A stretch of DNA of 64,000 bases from Steinernema hermaphroditum (lineage: Eukaryota > Nematoda > Chromadorea > Rhabditida > Steinernematidae). How positions within the stretch are numbered: the first letter of the stretch is position 1; each line of letters begins with the position of its first letter. The translations under genes were made by a program, and so were the position numbers. Below are positions 20,464 through 31,022 of this stretch, piece by piece. The notes beneath the pieces are model-generated. The model saw nothing but the letters and a program-made list of their open reading frames with translations, made no database searches and was not told the origin of the DNA. The DNA is taken from positions 3,472,001 through 3,536,000 of the forward strand of contig CM059622.1 of NCBI GenBank assembly GCA_030435675.1. Direction: 5' to 3'.

Positions 20464-21912
20464 TCATTCTTCGCCTCCATCTATTGGCGTCAGAGTGCTA
20501 TTTTCCATCCGTACGACCTTTCCTTCAGATGCAGGCTCTCCGTTGCTCATACAAATGATGTGACCGAGTGGCAATACCGGTACAAAATTCATCCACCCAG
20601 AAGGTGTAGTTCGCACAAAAATCTGTGAAAAAGTTATATTTGGCATAATGTACCTAATTTACCTTATCTGGATGAGTTAAATCTGGATAAGGAGGTAGCC
20701 AATAGGTGTACGTTGGCTGTGAATCATCGGCTATCCAACGGAAGGTTCTCTTTTCCGCCTTCTGTTCTTCGTCCATAATGGCAAGACCTATGTATGCTCC
20801 GTGGGGGTAAAGTTCTGCCTTTTCGACTAAAGCGTCGTTTTGCTCCTTGTTGTCTATCTTGACAGGAAGCGCGTGGAGGTCTTCGCATAGCTTCTTCATC
20901 TCGCCCAAAGTTTGTGGTCCCGGCAGATCCTAAGTTTGTTTTTTTTTCAAATGCACTGTGCAGTGGCAACATTTACCACTGGGATGAATCCGATACACTT
21001 TTTGAAGCTGGCCATGTACTCGAAGTCTTTCGGACAGCAGGTCAACGATCTTGGTGTCATGCTTGGTGGACAGCATGACAGTGACATCATGAATGGATCT
21101 TTAAGCACTTCCCCTGCATTGATTTGCGTCCCATGCGGACAACAGATATTTCCGCCAGCGCGTTCAACGTCGAATTTGTAACCTTCTGGACAGCAAGGTC
21201 CATCCTTAGGACAGCACATTTCTAAGCCGTCGATCGATTTCCTAGGATGGGTATCTGCTGGGCAGCATTTCTCCGTTCCGTTCTTGTCTGTGATGAATGC
21301 ACAACAGTCTCTGGCTCCATTCACTGTCTTTTGGCCTTCGGGACATTTCACTGAAATGAAACAGAAGTGATCGTAATGCGGAAAACGGTGATCATGTACC
21401 TGTGCACGTAGGGTTGTTGGCTTTTTCCTTGCAAAAGTCGTGCTGAAATTCACCATTGATTGGCTGAATACACCCAAAATCTCGAAAACTAACCAGACTT
21501 TTGAGCTGATCACACATTTCTTGCTCAGCTTCACATGTTCCTTCCATAAGTGTCATCACTACATCCAATAGAACCGGTCGAGAACAATGTGATTCTTACC
21601 GTTCATCTGAGAAGGATCATCGCATCGGTATTTTCTATCGCTCGGACCGATATCTAGCATGTACAACGCGTTGTTCTCGTCATGCTTCTCTTCCGTGAAC
21701 GACACAATGTTTCCCATGACTGTACATTTTAATCCACTTTCAGTTTTCGTTGTGAAGAAAGCAATTTTGTTCTTTCTGTAGGCCAGCAGCATGCACTCCG
21801 ATCGAGTGTTCACAACAACTTCGTCCGTTTCATTTTCGTTTTTGGTGTATTTAGTAGTGTAGGGCAAACGCGAGTACCTCACTCGAAGTGACTCCACACC
21901 ATATCCCAGCAT
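20464..21912 (-). CDS. PAN + CCP-rich + C-type lectin protein (paralogue A)
   Basis: Six exons read 21912-21600, 21558-21494, 21463-21400, 21350-20977, 20929-20663 and 20622-20464, with intron phases identical to paralogue B, giving 413 residues. The first listed exon begins ATGCTGGGA right after TTTCAG. That ATG could be the start, but paralogue B has no ATG there, so an upstream signal-peptide exon is likelier. Domains: PAN module (ECMLLAYRKNKIAFFTT, RCDDPSQMNG); EGTCEAEQEMC link; CCP-rich region with at least six CC pairs (EMCCPKDGPCCPEGY, ICCPHGT, LTCCPKDFEYM); C-type lectin domain (KKLCEDLHALPVKIDN, YIGLAIMDEEQ, FRWIADDSQPTYTYWL, YPD, GHIICM). Where B has QPDN this copy has PYPD, and the W-N-D motif is degraded, so calcium-dependent sugar binding is doubtful. 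Likely secreted. Confidence 0.88.
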
Positions 21913-22221
21913 CTGAAATGTTTTATTTAACAAATGTTTTATACTTATTGAAAGAATAGAAGCGACATCAAACACTGATCTCTTGAATCAATGGCACTGT
22001 CCATGCATGATATCTTATTATGGTGCAAAGAGACAGGCTTCTCAAGGGCCCTCCCCAACACGCCGAAGAAGTGGAGGTGAGATTCGACTGGGGGCGTATG
22101 TGAAATCGACCGATGATTACCGTCTTGTAGTCAGACGGCCTTCTGGGAGCTGGGGCAATCATTGCGCCACCAACAATGGCCAAGAACGACCGCTCACTCA
22201 GCTCAGTCGGCTCAGACAGTC

Positions 22222-22270
22222 TCAGAGAGAGAGAACGAGTGGACGACCCGACCGATCGCTTGGGACACAA
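22222..22270 (-). promoter_or_regulatory. Upstream motif shared with paralogue B
   Basis: The plus strand reads GAGAGAACGAGTGGACGACC then GGGACACAAA, matching 16717-16757 upstream of the sister gene. It lies about 300 bp upstream of the first recognised exon of paralogue A, so it is in or near the promoter. Confidence 0.4.
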
Positions 22271-23262
22271 ATGAACGATTCATTCCTTAGGTCACTCAGG
22301 ACTTTCTCGACAAACAGACTTTTTCACGACTCCATGAACTTGCAATGGGGCACCCAAAGCTTGCTGATTTTTGTTGTTGGTAGGGATGTGCAGAATTCAA
22401 TTGTCCGTCATGAGATAGTTCATAGATAACCGCGAAAATCGACGAAAATAGTCTTCGGAGGATGCACAACAAAACGTATAACTTTAGTGCAAACTTATAG
22501 AACGTGAGTAGAGTGTATAGAGCGTACAGAATCTACTTTAGAACTTGCCGAAGCCACGACTTCCACTGTAAATTGCATTGACGCCAATAGTTAAATTGTT
22601 TCATTTAGAATCGAGTATAGTCACTCATTACACCTAAGGATTGTATTGCAACTAACAAGAGATCTGTCAGAAGTTTTCATTGTGTCAATTTTTGGCGTAC
22701 ACATAGTTGCCATTGAGTCAAGAGGAAACGAATGAGTGAAGGAATACTGGGCTACCGTATGCCATAGAGGACAGTAGCTGGTGTATTCAGAAAAGGAGGA
22801 AAGACCAGCACTTGTGCTTGGGTTTACTTACCAGAAATAACAACAAGCATGGTATAGTACTGCGCATTTGAGTGTTTGCGACTGAACGAGAATGGACCTT
22901 TCCAGGGAGATGTAACAAATGACCGCTTAAGAGCAGATGTCCGTTGAGGACATGTTCCCATAGAGACAATTGTTGTAGCGCTCGCGGGAGACATTCAGAA
23001 AAAAATTCGATGCGTTTCGATTTGAATCTAGAATCAATTATGGCGTCCTGGATTGTTTCATATCAAGATATGAAACAGGAAGTTACCCTGTAATTAACAA
23101 CTAATCAAAACAAAAAACAACAGTCGTACAAACCGAAGAGTTGACTTATTGAACTTCTCGAAGAAGTCAGTTATTTGGTGCGCGTTTAGTGTTTTGAGAA
23201 CTTTTTCATGGTTTTTTTAGCTGACTTTATCCGCTTTATCTGCTTTTCCTTACTACGTATAC
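22271..23262. other. Intergenic with a 24-bp palindrome
   Basis: No gene recognised. At 23054-23077 TGTTTCATATC and GATATGAAACA form a perfect 11-bp inverted repeat around AA. Confidence 0.45.
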
Positions 23263-23745
23263 GCTCCATCCCTCTTTTCGGCTTTTTCGCCCTAACTCGC
23301 CAAGTGACCGCCGCATCTAATTTTCGTTTTTATGTCCTTCGCAACTCCTGGAGGCGCCAAGAAACACAAAAAAGCGAAAGTCGACGTGTTTCTCAATTGG
23401 ATTTATCGCGATTATCTCCTTCTTCTTCCCCAGCGGACGGCGTCCACCCGACGGCCACTCGCCCCCTATACGACTCTGCCCACGCGTGTTCTTTTTAGGG
23501 ATGCGCCGCTTTATGAGGTTTCGTAGCCGTTTTGGGAAGTGCCGATGACCACTACTTGATGAATTCTTGATTGGTGTCCACTCGTGCGAGATATTCCAGG
23601 ATCCTAGCCTTGAGGACTCCAGTGGATCTATGTTCTTGGGAGACAAGAAAGGAATTCCAAAACGACGTTCATAGCAAAGTCTGTTGTGTAAGAACTGATT
23701 CAATTTCAGAACTCCGAAGATTCTATTTCCCTTTTGTTTTATTTT
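23263..23745. repeat. 480-bp dispersed repeat, copy 1
   Basis: This segment is repeated in the same orientation at 30540-31022. By eye the first ~270 bp is about 97% identical and the rest nearer 88%. Both copies carry open plus-strand frames (for example KKHKKAKVDVFLNWIYRDYL), but an insertion near 23476/30751 and other changes shift the frames relative to each other, so coding is not supported. No RT or integrase lies between the copies. Confidence 0.8.
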
Positions 23746-24531
23746 CGTAGCAAAACACTTGGACACAGAACAGTTCATTTCAGTGTATGTCCTGGAATCC
23801 TAGCATATCACTGATATGCAGGATTGGGCTCCTGGTTAAGTTATATGTCTAGGGAATATGGCATGTAGACAATCATGATGGTACCGTGTCTTTTTTGTTC
23901 GATCCAGTCAGAACCATGAACTTTTCTCCCGTTATCCTCACTATCACGTAATAAAATTCCCAGACCTCTTCATCGTTCCTAACAGCCTGAGTTTTGAACC
24001 GTTCAAAGTTCAAATAATCACGAAGGATGGGTCCGAAAATTGCAAGGATGTCGAGTCTCCTCGAGCACTCGACAACTCAAAGTAAACAGAGCGGATTGGT
24101 GGCCACTTAACCTTGTATCGTTTCCACCCAACTAATTGACGACGACCGTCGGAAGTCGTTCGCGCAGTTATGTCAGCGACTTAAGTTGATGAGCTACGCG
24201 CTTCGGCCCATTTTTTTTTTGCAGCGATGTGGGGTTGTTTGTGCGTTTAATCTTTGGATGTTGAGGGATGTCTTTGCGTTTATATCTGCTTGAGGAAATG
24301 AAGTGGAGTCCTGGTCGTAAAGCAGTAAAGTTCAGCTATCTTCTTATCGTGCAAAACATCGGAAAGGAAAGCTTTCGAAAAGAGAAACGAGATTGAAAAC
24401 AAGATTAGAGGTTCGACTATAAATCGGGTGGCATTTCAAGAAATTTGGATCCGTCTTTTGACGAATTTCCTGACTCGACGTTTCATAAAGTGCGACTTTT
24501 TTTATTAAAAAATTGTGAGATTTCGTACAAA
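23746..24531. other. Intergenic
   Basis: No gene recognised between the dispersed repeat and the inverted repeat. Confidence 0.45.
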
Positions 24532-24818
24532 TATCGTCCGATCAACGGCGAATGTCACCGCCGCAGTTCGTTGCAGGACCGCAATCAGGGACACGATTGA
24601 GTCCGTTATAAGGGGATTTCCGGGTTTCTGACTGAATAAGTGGATTATTTCGAAGACAAAGCCGTTTTTCAAAATTCCGCTTTGATAGAAGTGTTCGCCG
24701 ATCGCCGAAGAAGCGTATGCATCGGTTTGCGGCGCATTTTCTACTTTCCTCACAAAGTTATAACGGTTTTGAGGCGCGCACGTTCGTGTTCGCTAATTAT
24801 TTCCATCAGTTCGATGGA
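24532..24818 (-). repeat. Left arm of 287-bp inverted repeat (coding-like)
   Basis: The reverse complement of this arm matches 25377-25663 without gaps over 287 bp. The outer ~240 bp differs at two sites only, both silent in the shared reading frame (GCA/GCG Ala; ACG/ACA Thr). The inner 46 bp has seven mismatches. In this arm the open frame runs on the minus strand from KVENAPQTDAYASS to AVDRTIF and is closed by a TAG in the inner part. Confidence 0.85.
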
Positions 24819-24893
24819 TTGATCGTGCGGTTTGTTGCTTTATTTATTGTTTTCTACTAATTCTGTTATTCGCAGAACTCCAAACGACTTGAT

Positions 24894-25247
24894 ATGGTAA
24901 AATTATCAAAGTCGAAGTGTGTAAGAGCAAAGCTGTTGGCTTTCGCTCGACAGTCATACAGTAGAAAGCGGGCGACCGAAAAGGAGGAATCAAGAAGACA
25001 CGCTCAGTGTGAAACTGAGGAGCTGAGGAACGCCTTGGCAGATGCTAACCAGCAACTGATGTTAGCGCATCAGGAAATATCATTGCTAAGGAAAAACAAT
25101 GATGCGCAGATTGTACGAATCTGCGAACTAGAGAAGGTAGCTCTTAATCTAAACCTGTTGAACAGAGCTTCTACGGGCTCATGTCGAGTTGCTTCCAGGC
25201 AATCATGCTCGAAACTACTTAAAGCATGTCTCGATAGTAGAAAATGA
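24894..25247 (+). CDS. Coiled-coil protein in the loop of the inverted repeat
   Basis: A 117-codon frame from an ATG preceded by a good acceptor (TTATTCGCAG at 24864-24873). The N terminus is basic (MVKLSKSKCVRAKLLAFARQ). It is followed by a heptad-patterned coiled coil of about 60 residues (ETEELRNALADANQQLMLAH, then EISLLRKNNDAQI and ICELEKVALNLNLL) and a Ser/Arg/Cys-rich tail. A basic N terminus plus such a coiled coil recalls the N-terminal part of shugoshin-type proteins, but no diagnostic C-terminal motif is present, so this is only a resemblance. The frame sits exactly between the two arms of the 287-bp inverted repeat. Confidence 0.55.
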   Translation: MVKLSKSKCVRAKLLAFARQSYSRKRATEKEESRRHAQCETEELRNALADANQQLMLAHQEISLLRKNNDAQIVRICELEKVALNLNLLNRASTGSCRVASRQSCSKLLKACLDSRK

Positions 25248-25376
25248 ATTTAAGCTTTTGATATGGCCTATGACGACCATATTGTGCTGCCGCGCGCTTG
25301 TCAGTCAGTCCCATTTGTCGTTATTGGGGCTATGTGGCTGATAAAGCTTGATCAAATTCGTGCGTAGTGCGAAAGG

Positions 25377-25663
25377 TCCATCGAAATGATGGAGACAATG
25401 AGCTAAAACGAACATGCGCGCCTCAAAACCGTTATAACTTTGTGAGGAAAGTAGAAAATGCGCCGCAAACCGATGCGTACGCTTCTTCGGCGATCGGCGA
25501 ACACTTCTATCAAAGCGGAATTTTGAAAAACGGCTTTGTCTTCGAAATAATCCACTTATTCAGTCAGAAACCCGGAAATCCCCTTATAACGGACTCAATC
25601 GTGTCCCTGATTGCGGTCCTGCAACGAACTGCGGCGGTGACATTCGCCGTTGATCGGACAATA
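25377..25663 (+). repeat. Right arm of 287-bp inverted repeat (coding-like, with splice donor)
   Basis: Counterpart of 24532-24818. Here the frame is open through the whole arm (from before HRNDGDNELKRTCAPQNRY to AVDRTIV), and it is followed directly by GTAAGA, a good splice donor absent from the left arm. The arm may therefore be a real exon and the left arm its inverted copy. The translated segment is not recognised. Confidence 0.8.
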
Positions 25664-26910
25664 GTCGTAAGAAAAAACCATTTTCTTTGGAAGTTCTTTG
25701 GAGGTTAGTTTTTCAGTCTAAGTTTGCCGTCTAAGTCATTTCAGTCTAAGTCTAAGTTTTTTAAGTTTGCCAGTCACATGGCCAAGGTTGTTTTGTTTTT
25801 TAATAGTCTAACGACAGAAACAGTACGGTGTCAACTATCATTTGTCGCTACACATCTTCCCGAAGCATGGAAACATCATTGTCTTCTTCGATAATTCTTG
25901 CGACCATTTTCACTTTTCGACTCGACCTTTAGGTGCCCCTCTATTTCCCCGAAAAGTTCGCGAGAGAAAGTCCGAAAAAACACATCGGGAGAGTTCCTGT
26001 TTGTTGCTTTCGGTGAAATGTTTGCGAATCTGTCAAAGTGCTCTGCGTGGGAACTCGGCCGAATCGATAAGACCGTTCGATGGCAGTGCCTATTTGTCAC
26101 CGTCTATAAGAGAATGAACTGAGAATTCTTTCATTATTGCACACTTCGCCCAGAGTTCACCGGCTAGCAAAGTCAGCAAGGTATGCATGTGGCTCATAAC
26201 AGTCATCGTGCTTGATTAGCAGCAAACATTGTGAAATTAAAGGGCGTTTCAAACGGGACCCAAGCTGCCGGCTCGGTGAAAGTTTGATGATTGTGATGTG
26301 TCTTAAGTATACCTCCTAGTAGTTAGATCTTCGTTCTTAAGTACAATTTCAAGCATTTTCGTTAATGCTATGCGTTTCGACAAATCACCTTTGGTATATG
26401 TGAAGTTGACACTGGCTCAGTGATGGCCCCGGCTCCCAGTAAGCCTGGAACACATGTGTTTCTACAGAAGTCAGCGATGGCCCCGCTTCGTCTCTCCTAA
26501 GTCCGCGCAAACTAATGGGACGGCTGATCGCGCTTCTCGGGTACCGCCTCCAAGGGAAGCTCGAAGAAGGCCGTATAGATACATGTTACGATCCGTTATC
26601 GTGCTGTCCACGAAAACAAGGAAACGTGCCGTCTGCAGCATTTTTGCAACAGCGTGCACTTTCATCTTTTCGCTCTGTCCTCCAGAAACACCCCCTCTCC
26701 ATTACGCGCGTGTTCGTTACCAGACAAGTGGCGCCCTCCACGGCGACGCAAAGCAAACAGACACCGACACTCGCCCTCGAGAGCAATCAGGAGACATAAT
26801 TACTGGTTGCTCACAGGCAACTTTTGCAAAAACAACGAAGTGCGAGTATTGTGGACCGCGATGCAAAACATTTTAGTCTCTACCTTGATACTTTTCAGAG
26901 GCAACTTTGA
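25664..26910. other. Intergenic
   Basis: No gene established. A plus-strand 140-codon frame (26454-26876) has a basic N terminus, one hydrophobic stretch (VCSIFATACTFIFSLC) and a Cys-containing tail. Minus-strand frames overlap it, and codon use gives no clear verdict. Confidence 0.3.
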
Positions 26911-27072
26911 CTAAATAGTTCCCCTGTAACTCAACAGAAGATAAATCAAGACAAGAATCATGTTCATCCCCGGCGTCTGGAGCATCTTCAATAAGGGTAA
27001 GTGCTTCTCCTTGATACCACCCACAACCTCGTGCATGTCGTCGCTAATTTCTGCACGCAACTGCAACGTCAT
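26911..27072 (-). CDS. 53-aa single-pass membrane micropeptide candidate
   Basis: The ATG at 27072 stands one base after a strong acceptor (CTCTTTTTCTCCAG, AG at 27075-27074), the typical trans-spliced nematode gene start. The product has a charged, amphipathic first half (MTLQLRAEISDDMHEVVGGI), a short Lys-rich link, and a C-terminal hydrophobic segment (MNMILVLIYLLLSY) ending RGTI. The layout, a cytosolic helix then a C-terminal membrane segment in about 50 residues, is that of tail-anchored micropeptides such as the phospholamban/sarcolipin group. No sequence homology is claimed. No canonical AATAAA was found just downstream, and the hydrophobic run is short for a membrane span. Confidence 0.42.
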   Translation of the reverse strand: MTLQLRAEISDDMHEVVGGIKEKHLPLLKMLQTPGMNMILVLIYLLLSYRGTI

Positions 27073-28514
27073 TCTGGAGAAAAAGAGGGGAAAGGGCAAT
27101 TAGTCATATGGAGGCGCTGCTTAATGGTGCCATCCCGTTGCTGGCTGCAAGTGACCATTGTAGGCTGTGCACTATAATCATTTTTCTCTTTCTTGTCCGT
27201 TTGAGATTTTTGTCATATCGAAGGATGCTATATGTTTTATATCTGATCTATGTTAATGTACTCAGATCCTGAAGTTTACAACTGAAGAGGAGTGATTACT
27301 TCGAAGAGATAGGAACATTGTTTTAGCTGTCATCTTTTGATGGCATTTTGTTGATAGGCTCTAGGATAGGGCTGCGAGACTGCTATATGTGATATATAAA
27401 CAGGAATCTATAAGCCCAAAATGGAGAGTCATTCTCTTGACTTGGAAATATACGGTGCCGGATAATCGTGCTTTTGTTGAAGATAGGAATACTGCTTTGT
27501 TTTGTCTCACTTTTTTTGTATGCGATATAATGTATGATCGCGATCCATTCTTCTTTTCGTAAATTAAACTGTTTGTTAAACCTTTTGGTTAAAGGCGGTG
27601 TTAAAAAGTTCAATGAACGTGTGAGATGTTTTATAGACTCTTTTCGGGGAAAATGCATAATTAGATTTTAGTCTGCCGATGTTTAGGACATTCCATCTTT
27701 CTAGTGTGTAAGTCGGACTTATTTGTGCACGACAGGCTGTTAATCAAATATACGATATTCCAAAATATCTCTTGGCCTTTCATTTCTTTCGGTGGCGATC
27801 GATCATCTGAACAACCAAGGCGTAATAGGTTGATTCATGAGTCGCAACATAAAAAAAACTCATTTTTTGTTACTCTAAAAAGGCCAAGATCTGACAGTCA
27901 ATGAGAATCAGCCATTACGCAAGTTATTTTACAATTGCAGCCGGATTGGTCATAGTTTATTTTGCATATGAGAAGTGTACTTTATTGCTTGATTCATATC
28001 GCTGGCCTGTAAATTGGGCGTCATTGATTAAATCTGGAAGTATCGAGATTGTGACAATGAAACCGTTTCTGATATGTCACTATCCTTGACAAGCTGAAGG
28101 ATTTGCTTCACTATCCTTGTTTTACTATTTATTATCAAATCTGCAAGTAGTGATATTGCCATCATGAGCTGAGGTGAGCTTTTTTGCTGTTTTTTTACAC
28201 TTTTACGGGACTTATCTCATCCAATAATACCGGTTCTTATATATCAGTTATCAATTATCCTTGATAAGCTGAAGGATTTTTTCTGTTTATCCTTTCCCAT
28301 CAGGTTGTAAGAGATCATATTATAGTAGAAGCCAAGCTGGAAGTCGTGTTTGAAAGACAGTAGTTTTGGATTTACCAACATTATCAGAAAGGGTATTTCA
28401 GATAGGTGTACCTGCATTAGATAAGAAATATTTCTATTCTACACTGTTTTTGCAATTTAAAGGTCTTTGTGCTTTTAGAGTTCACGAACCACCATAACAG
28501 CCGTCGCACCTAAA
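27073..28514. other. Intergenic
   Basis: No gene recognised; AT-rich, with the short direct repeat described separately. Confidence 0.45.
28081..28279. repeat. Direct repeat of a small hairpin motif
   Basis: TATCCTTGACAAGCTGAAGG (28081 on) recurs as TATCCTTGATAAGCTGAAGG (28256 on), 23 of 24 bases matching to GGATTT. Each copy is itself a hairpin (ATCCTT...AAGGAT), and each is followed by a second TATCCTT within 30 bp. Confidence 0.6.
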
Positions 28515-29138
28515 GTGGGAAATGTGTCTAGTGAGTGGCTTGATGAGTTCAAAGATAGTCATTTCCAAAAATTGCATGTTTGTGAGCAGACGTCGTCGGT
28601 GCATTTTCAAAGAGCGCAATGTGGTCTTCGATCTCTGTATGACCTTATTTTCTCAAAAAGCTTCAGTACCCAAAATCCAGAAATCCGAAAGATCGACTCG
28701 CGCACAGCACGTAATCGTCTGTTGACAGGCGCCTCGGTTTTGACATATCGTCAACGTCGACGGGACGGCGGCGAGTCAAAGCAAAAAATTTGGAGGGTTT
28801 GTGTACTCAGCGTTACTTCTGCAATAATCGAACTTAATGAAAGTGGAGACTTTCGTTCGATGAGGTCAGCCGGCAGCGCTCTCATTTGTTTTACTGCGTT
28901 GCTGCGTTTAGTTTGTCCATGTGACGTCTCTTCCAATTTCTATTTTTGGACCGAACAAGGAGGGCGTTGTTTGTTCAGCTGCGGGGATGAGCTTTCGTGC
29001 AAAAAGGCTAAGGTTATGTGGAATTTGCCCCGGTTATCCGACGTCTTTCACTCCAAAACAGTGAAACAACCTGTTGTGGAACCTGTACTTTTATCGCTCT
29101 TATGTCTATTTTCGTCGTCGTCAATATCATTGATTTGA
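28515..29138 (+). CDS. 207-codon open frame, no recognised homology
   Basis: The longest open frame in the 23-60 kb stretch. The product (MGNVSSEWLDEFKDSHFQKL...) would be Ser/Cys-rich with a hydrophobic end (PVLLSLLCLFSSSSISLI). MGNVSS could be an N-myristoylation site. No domain is recognised, and shorter frames are open in other registers, so chance or a GC-rich regulatory island is equally likely. Confidence 0.25.
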   Translation: MGNVSSEWLDEFKDSHFQKLHVCEQTSSVHFQRAQCGLRSLYDLIFSKSFSTQNPEIRKIDSRTARNRLLTGASVLTYRQRRRDGGESKQKIWRVCVLSVTSAIIELNESGDFRSMRSAGSALICFTALLRLVCPCDVSSNFYFWTEQGGRCLFSCGDELSCKKAKVMWNLPRLSDVFHSKTVKQPVVEPVLLSLLCLFSSSSISLI

Positions 29139-29369
29139 TTTGTTGGACTGGGAGTCGAAAATGCCAGTTTTTAAAAATGGATGTTTATTGCAATAGAAGC
29201 ACATACCTTATTAAAGGTGTTCGGCATTTAACTGAACGACTTCAACTCACTTCTCGGGCAGGACCGTGTTCGTTGAAAATGAAGACTTTGGAGTCGAAAA
29301 TGTTTTGGCTTTTCATTTGGTTTCACTTTTTGACCTCGATGGATTAGACATTTTTTGTCAATACCGTTG

Positions 29370-29830
29370 CTAGTAGGAACAGAAGAAAGCGACAGTTAGA
29401 TGGGACGTAATCCAGGCTATGTGATGGATGGACGACAGTGTGTCAGCCTGGATCGTGGAGCTAACAGTGAGTGTTAAAATGTGCGCCTGGGCATTGTCGT
29501 GGAGCCGGATGATCATTTTCTTTTTTGGCCTCGTTCCCCGCAAAGCAGTTATGGCATTCTGAAGTTGTTCCATGTATCGCACTCGAAAGTTTGAGCATTA
29601 GGCATTTCTTAACGAGTACTGTAAGGAAGCATTTTTGAACGTTAGAAAAATAACTCCATGAAGCCATGTCCTATTAAGTAACTTTTTGTTTACATAGTAT
29701 ACCATTGAAGCAAGGGTGAAAGATCTACCATATATAGAGTTCGATCGACTTCTAGAAAGTTGTCGGATATTTGATGGAAAGCTGCTGGATACGATACTGA
29801 CATTCTCACATATTGTCATCTCATATTCTA
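29370..29830 (-). pseudogene. Decayed mariner-type transposase fragment
   Basis: On the minus strand a frame reads LQNAITALRGTRPKKKMIIR followed by LHDNAQAH. This matches the mariner transposase stretch around the second catalytic Asp (family form: ALRGKRP...LHDNARPH). The upstream part (GTTWLHGVIF-like and FSNVQKCFLT) is spread over two other frames, and the third catalytic region is unrecognisable. Several frameshifts therefore separate the pieces, and it is inactive. No terminal inverted repeats were identified. Confidence 0.68.
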
Positions 29831-30539
29831 ACTTATATATTCACTTTGAAAACTGGAACAAAGGCACAAAGGTCTTACAAAGGTGAAATATCTACCATAA
29901 TCAAACATAGAAGTTCAAAAAGCACTGGACGATCAACCTCTGGAAGAATGTATTTTATGCATTTAATAAATAAAACCATTTTTCTCTATAGTCTTGATTT
30001 GTACATGTCAGCATCTCATCACAGAAACGTCATGCACACTCATGCTTTTTTGTGAATCCATAGGACCTCATCTCGATCTAAAGAAGCCGTATTCCTCCAA
30101 CTTGCGCCATTTCCATTCACCGCTGCAATCTATTCCAGTGCATTTATTAGTTCCACACGGGAAATTTGCACTCTCGAGAAAACCTTCAAAGACCAAAAGT
30201 TGTCGCTACCGCCTCGAACATTATCCGGTTTCATGTTTTTCCGTTCCCCGTTCGCGCCTCTATTCTCCCCGGTTACAATAGAACCGATCTGCGCGCGATC
30301 TCCTCAAAAAGACTAAAATAAACACATGGTGGTTCGGGGGCCTCTCGTGCGCCCGCTCTTCGACGGAGAACTCTTTAGAGTGCGGAAATGGACGGATCTG
30401 TATCGTTTTATTTGCACAAAAGTCAGATTAGAAGTAATTTTTGCTTTTATCGTGTATTAAGGGAGTACTTATCAAGTGCTTTTCAGCATGCGTTTAGTCA
30501 CAATCGTTACCCCCTTTATTTCTTTTTCGTATAGGTTCT

Positions 30540-31022
30540 CCGTCCTTCTTTTCGGCTTTTTCGTCCTAACTCGCCAAGTGACCGCCGCATCCAATTTTCG
30601 TTTTTATGTCCTTCGCAACTTCTGGAGGCGCCAAGAAACACAAAAAAGCGAAAGTCGACGTGTTTCTCAATTGGATTTATCGCGATTATCTCCTTCTTCT
30701 TCCCCAGCGGACGGCGTCCACCCGACGGCCACTCGCCCCCTATACGACTCTCGCTCGGCCCACGCGTGTTTTTTTAGGGATGCGCCGCTTTATGAGGTTT
30801 CGTAGCCGTTCTGGGAAGTGCCGATGACCACTACTTGATGAATTCTTGATTGGCGTCCACTCTTGGGAGATATTCTGGGATCCTAGCCTTTAGGACTCTA
30901 GTGGATGTGTCTTTTTGAGATCCAGAAAGGGAATTCCAAAACGACATTGATAGCAAAGTCCTTTGTGTGAGAACTGATTCAATTCCAGAAGTCCGAAGAC
31001 TCTATTTTCCTTTTGTTTTGTC
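30540..31022. repeat. 480-bp dispersed repeat, copy 2
   Basis: Direct-orientation copy of 23263-23745, 7.28 kb downstream. Relative to copy 1 it has a ~6-bp insertion (CTCGCTCGG) near 30751 and more changes in its last 200 bp. See copy 1 for the coding question. Confidence 0.8.

Noticed and set aside
26454..26876. 140-codon plus-strand frame with one hydrophobic stretch
   Set aside because: Minus-strand frames over the same DNA are equally open, and there is no acceptor near the ATG.
23263..31022. LTR retrotransposon with 480-bp terminal repeats
   Set aside because: The direct repeats are unevenly diverged, and nothing resembling gag, protease, reverse transcriptase or integrase lies between them; the interval instead holds unrelated elements.
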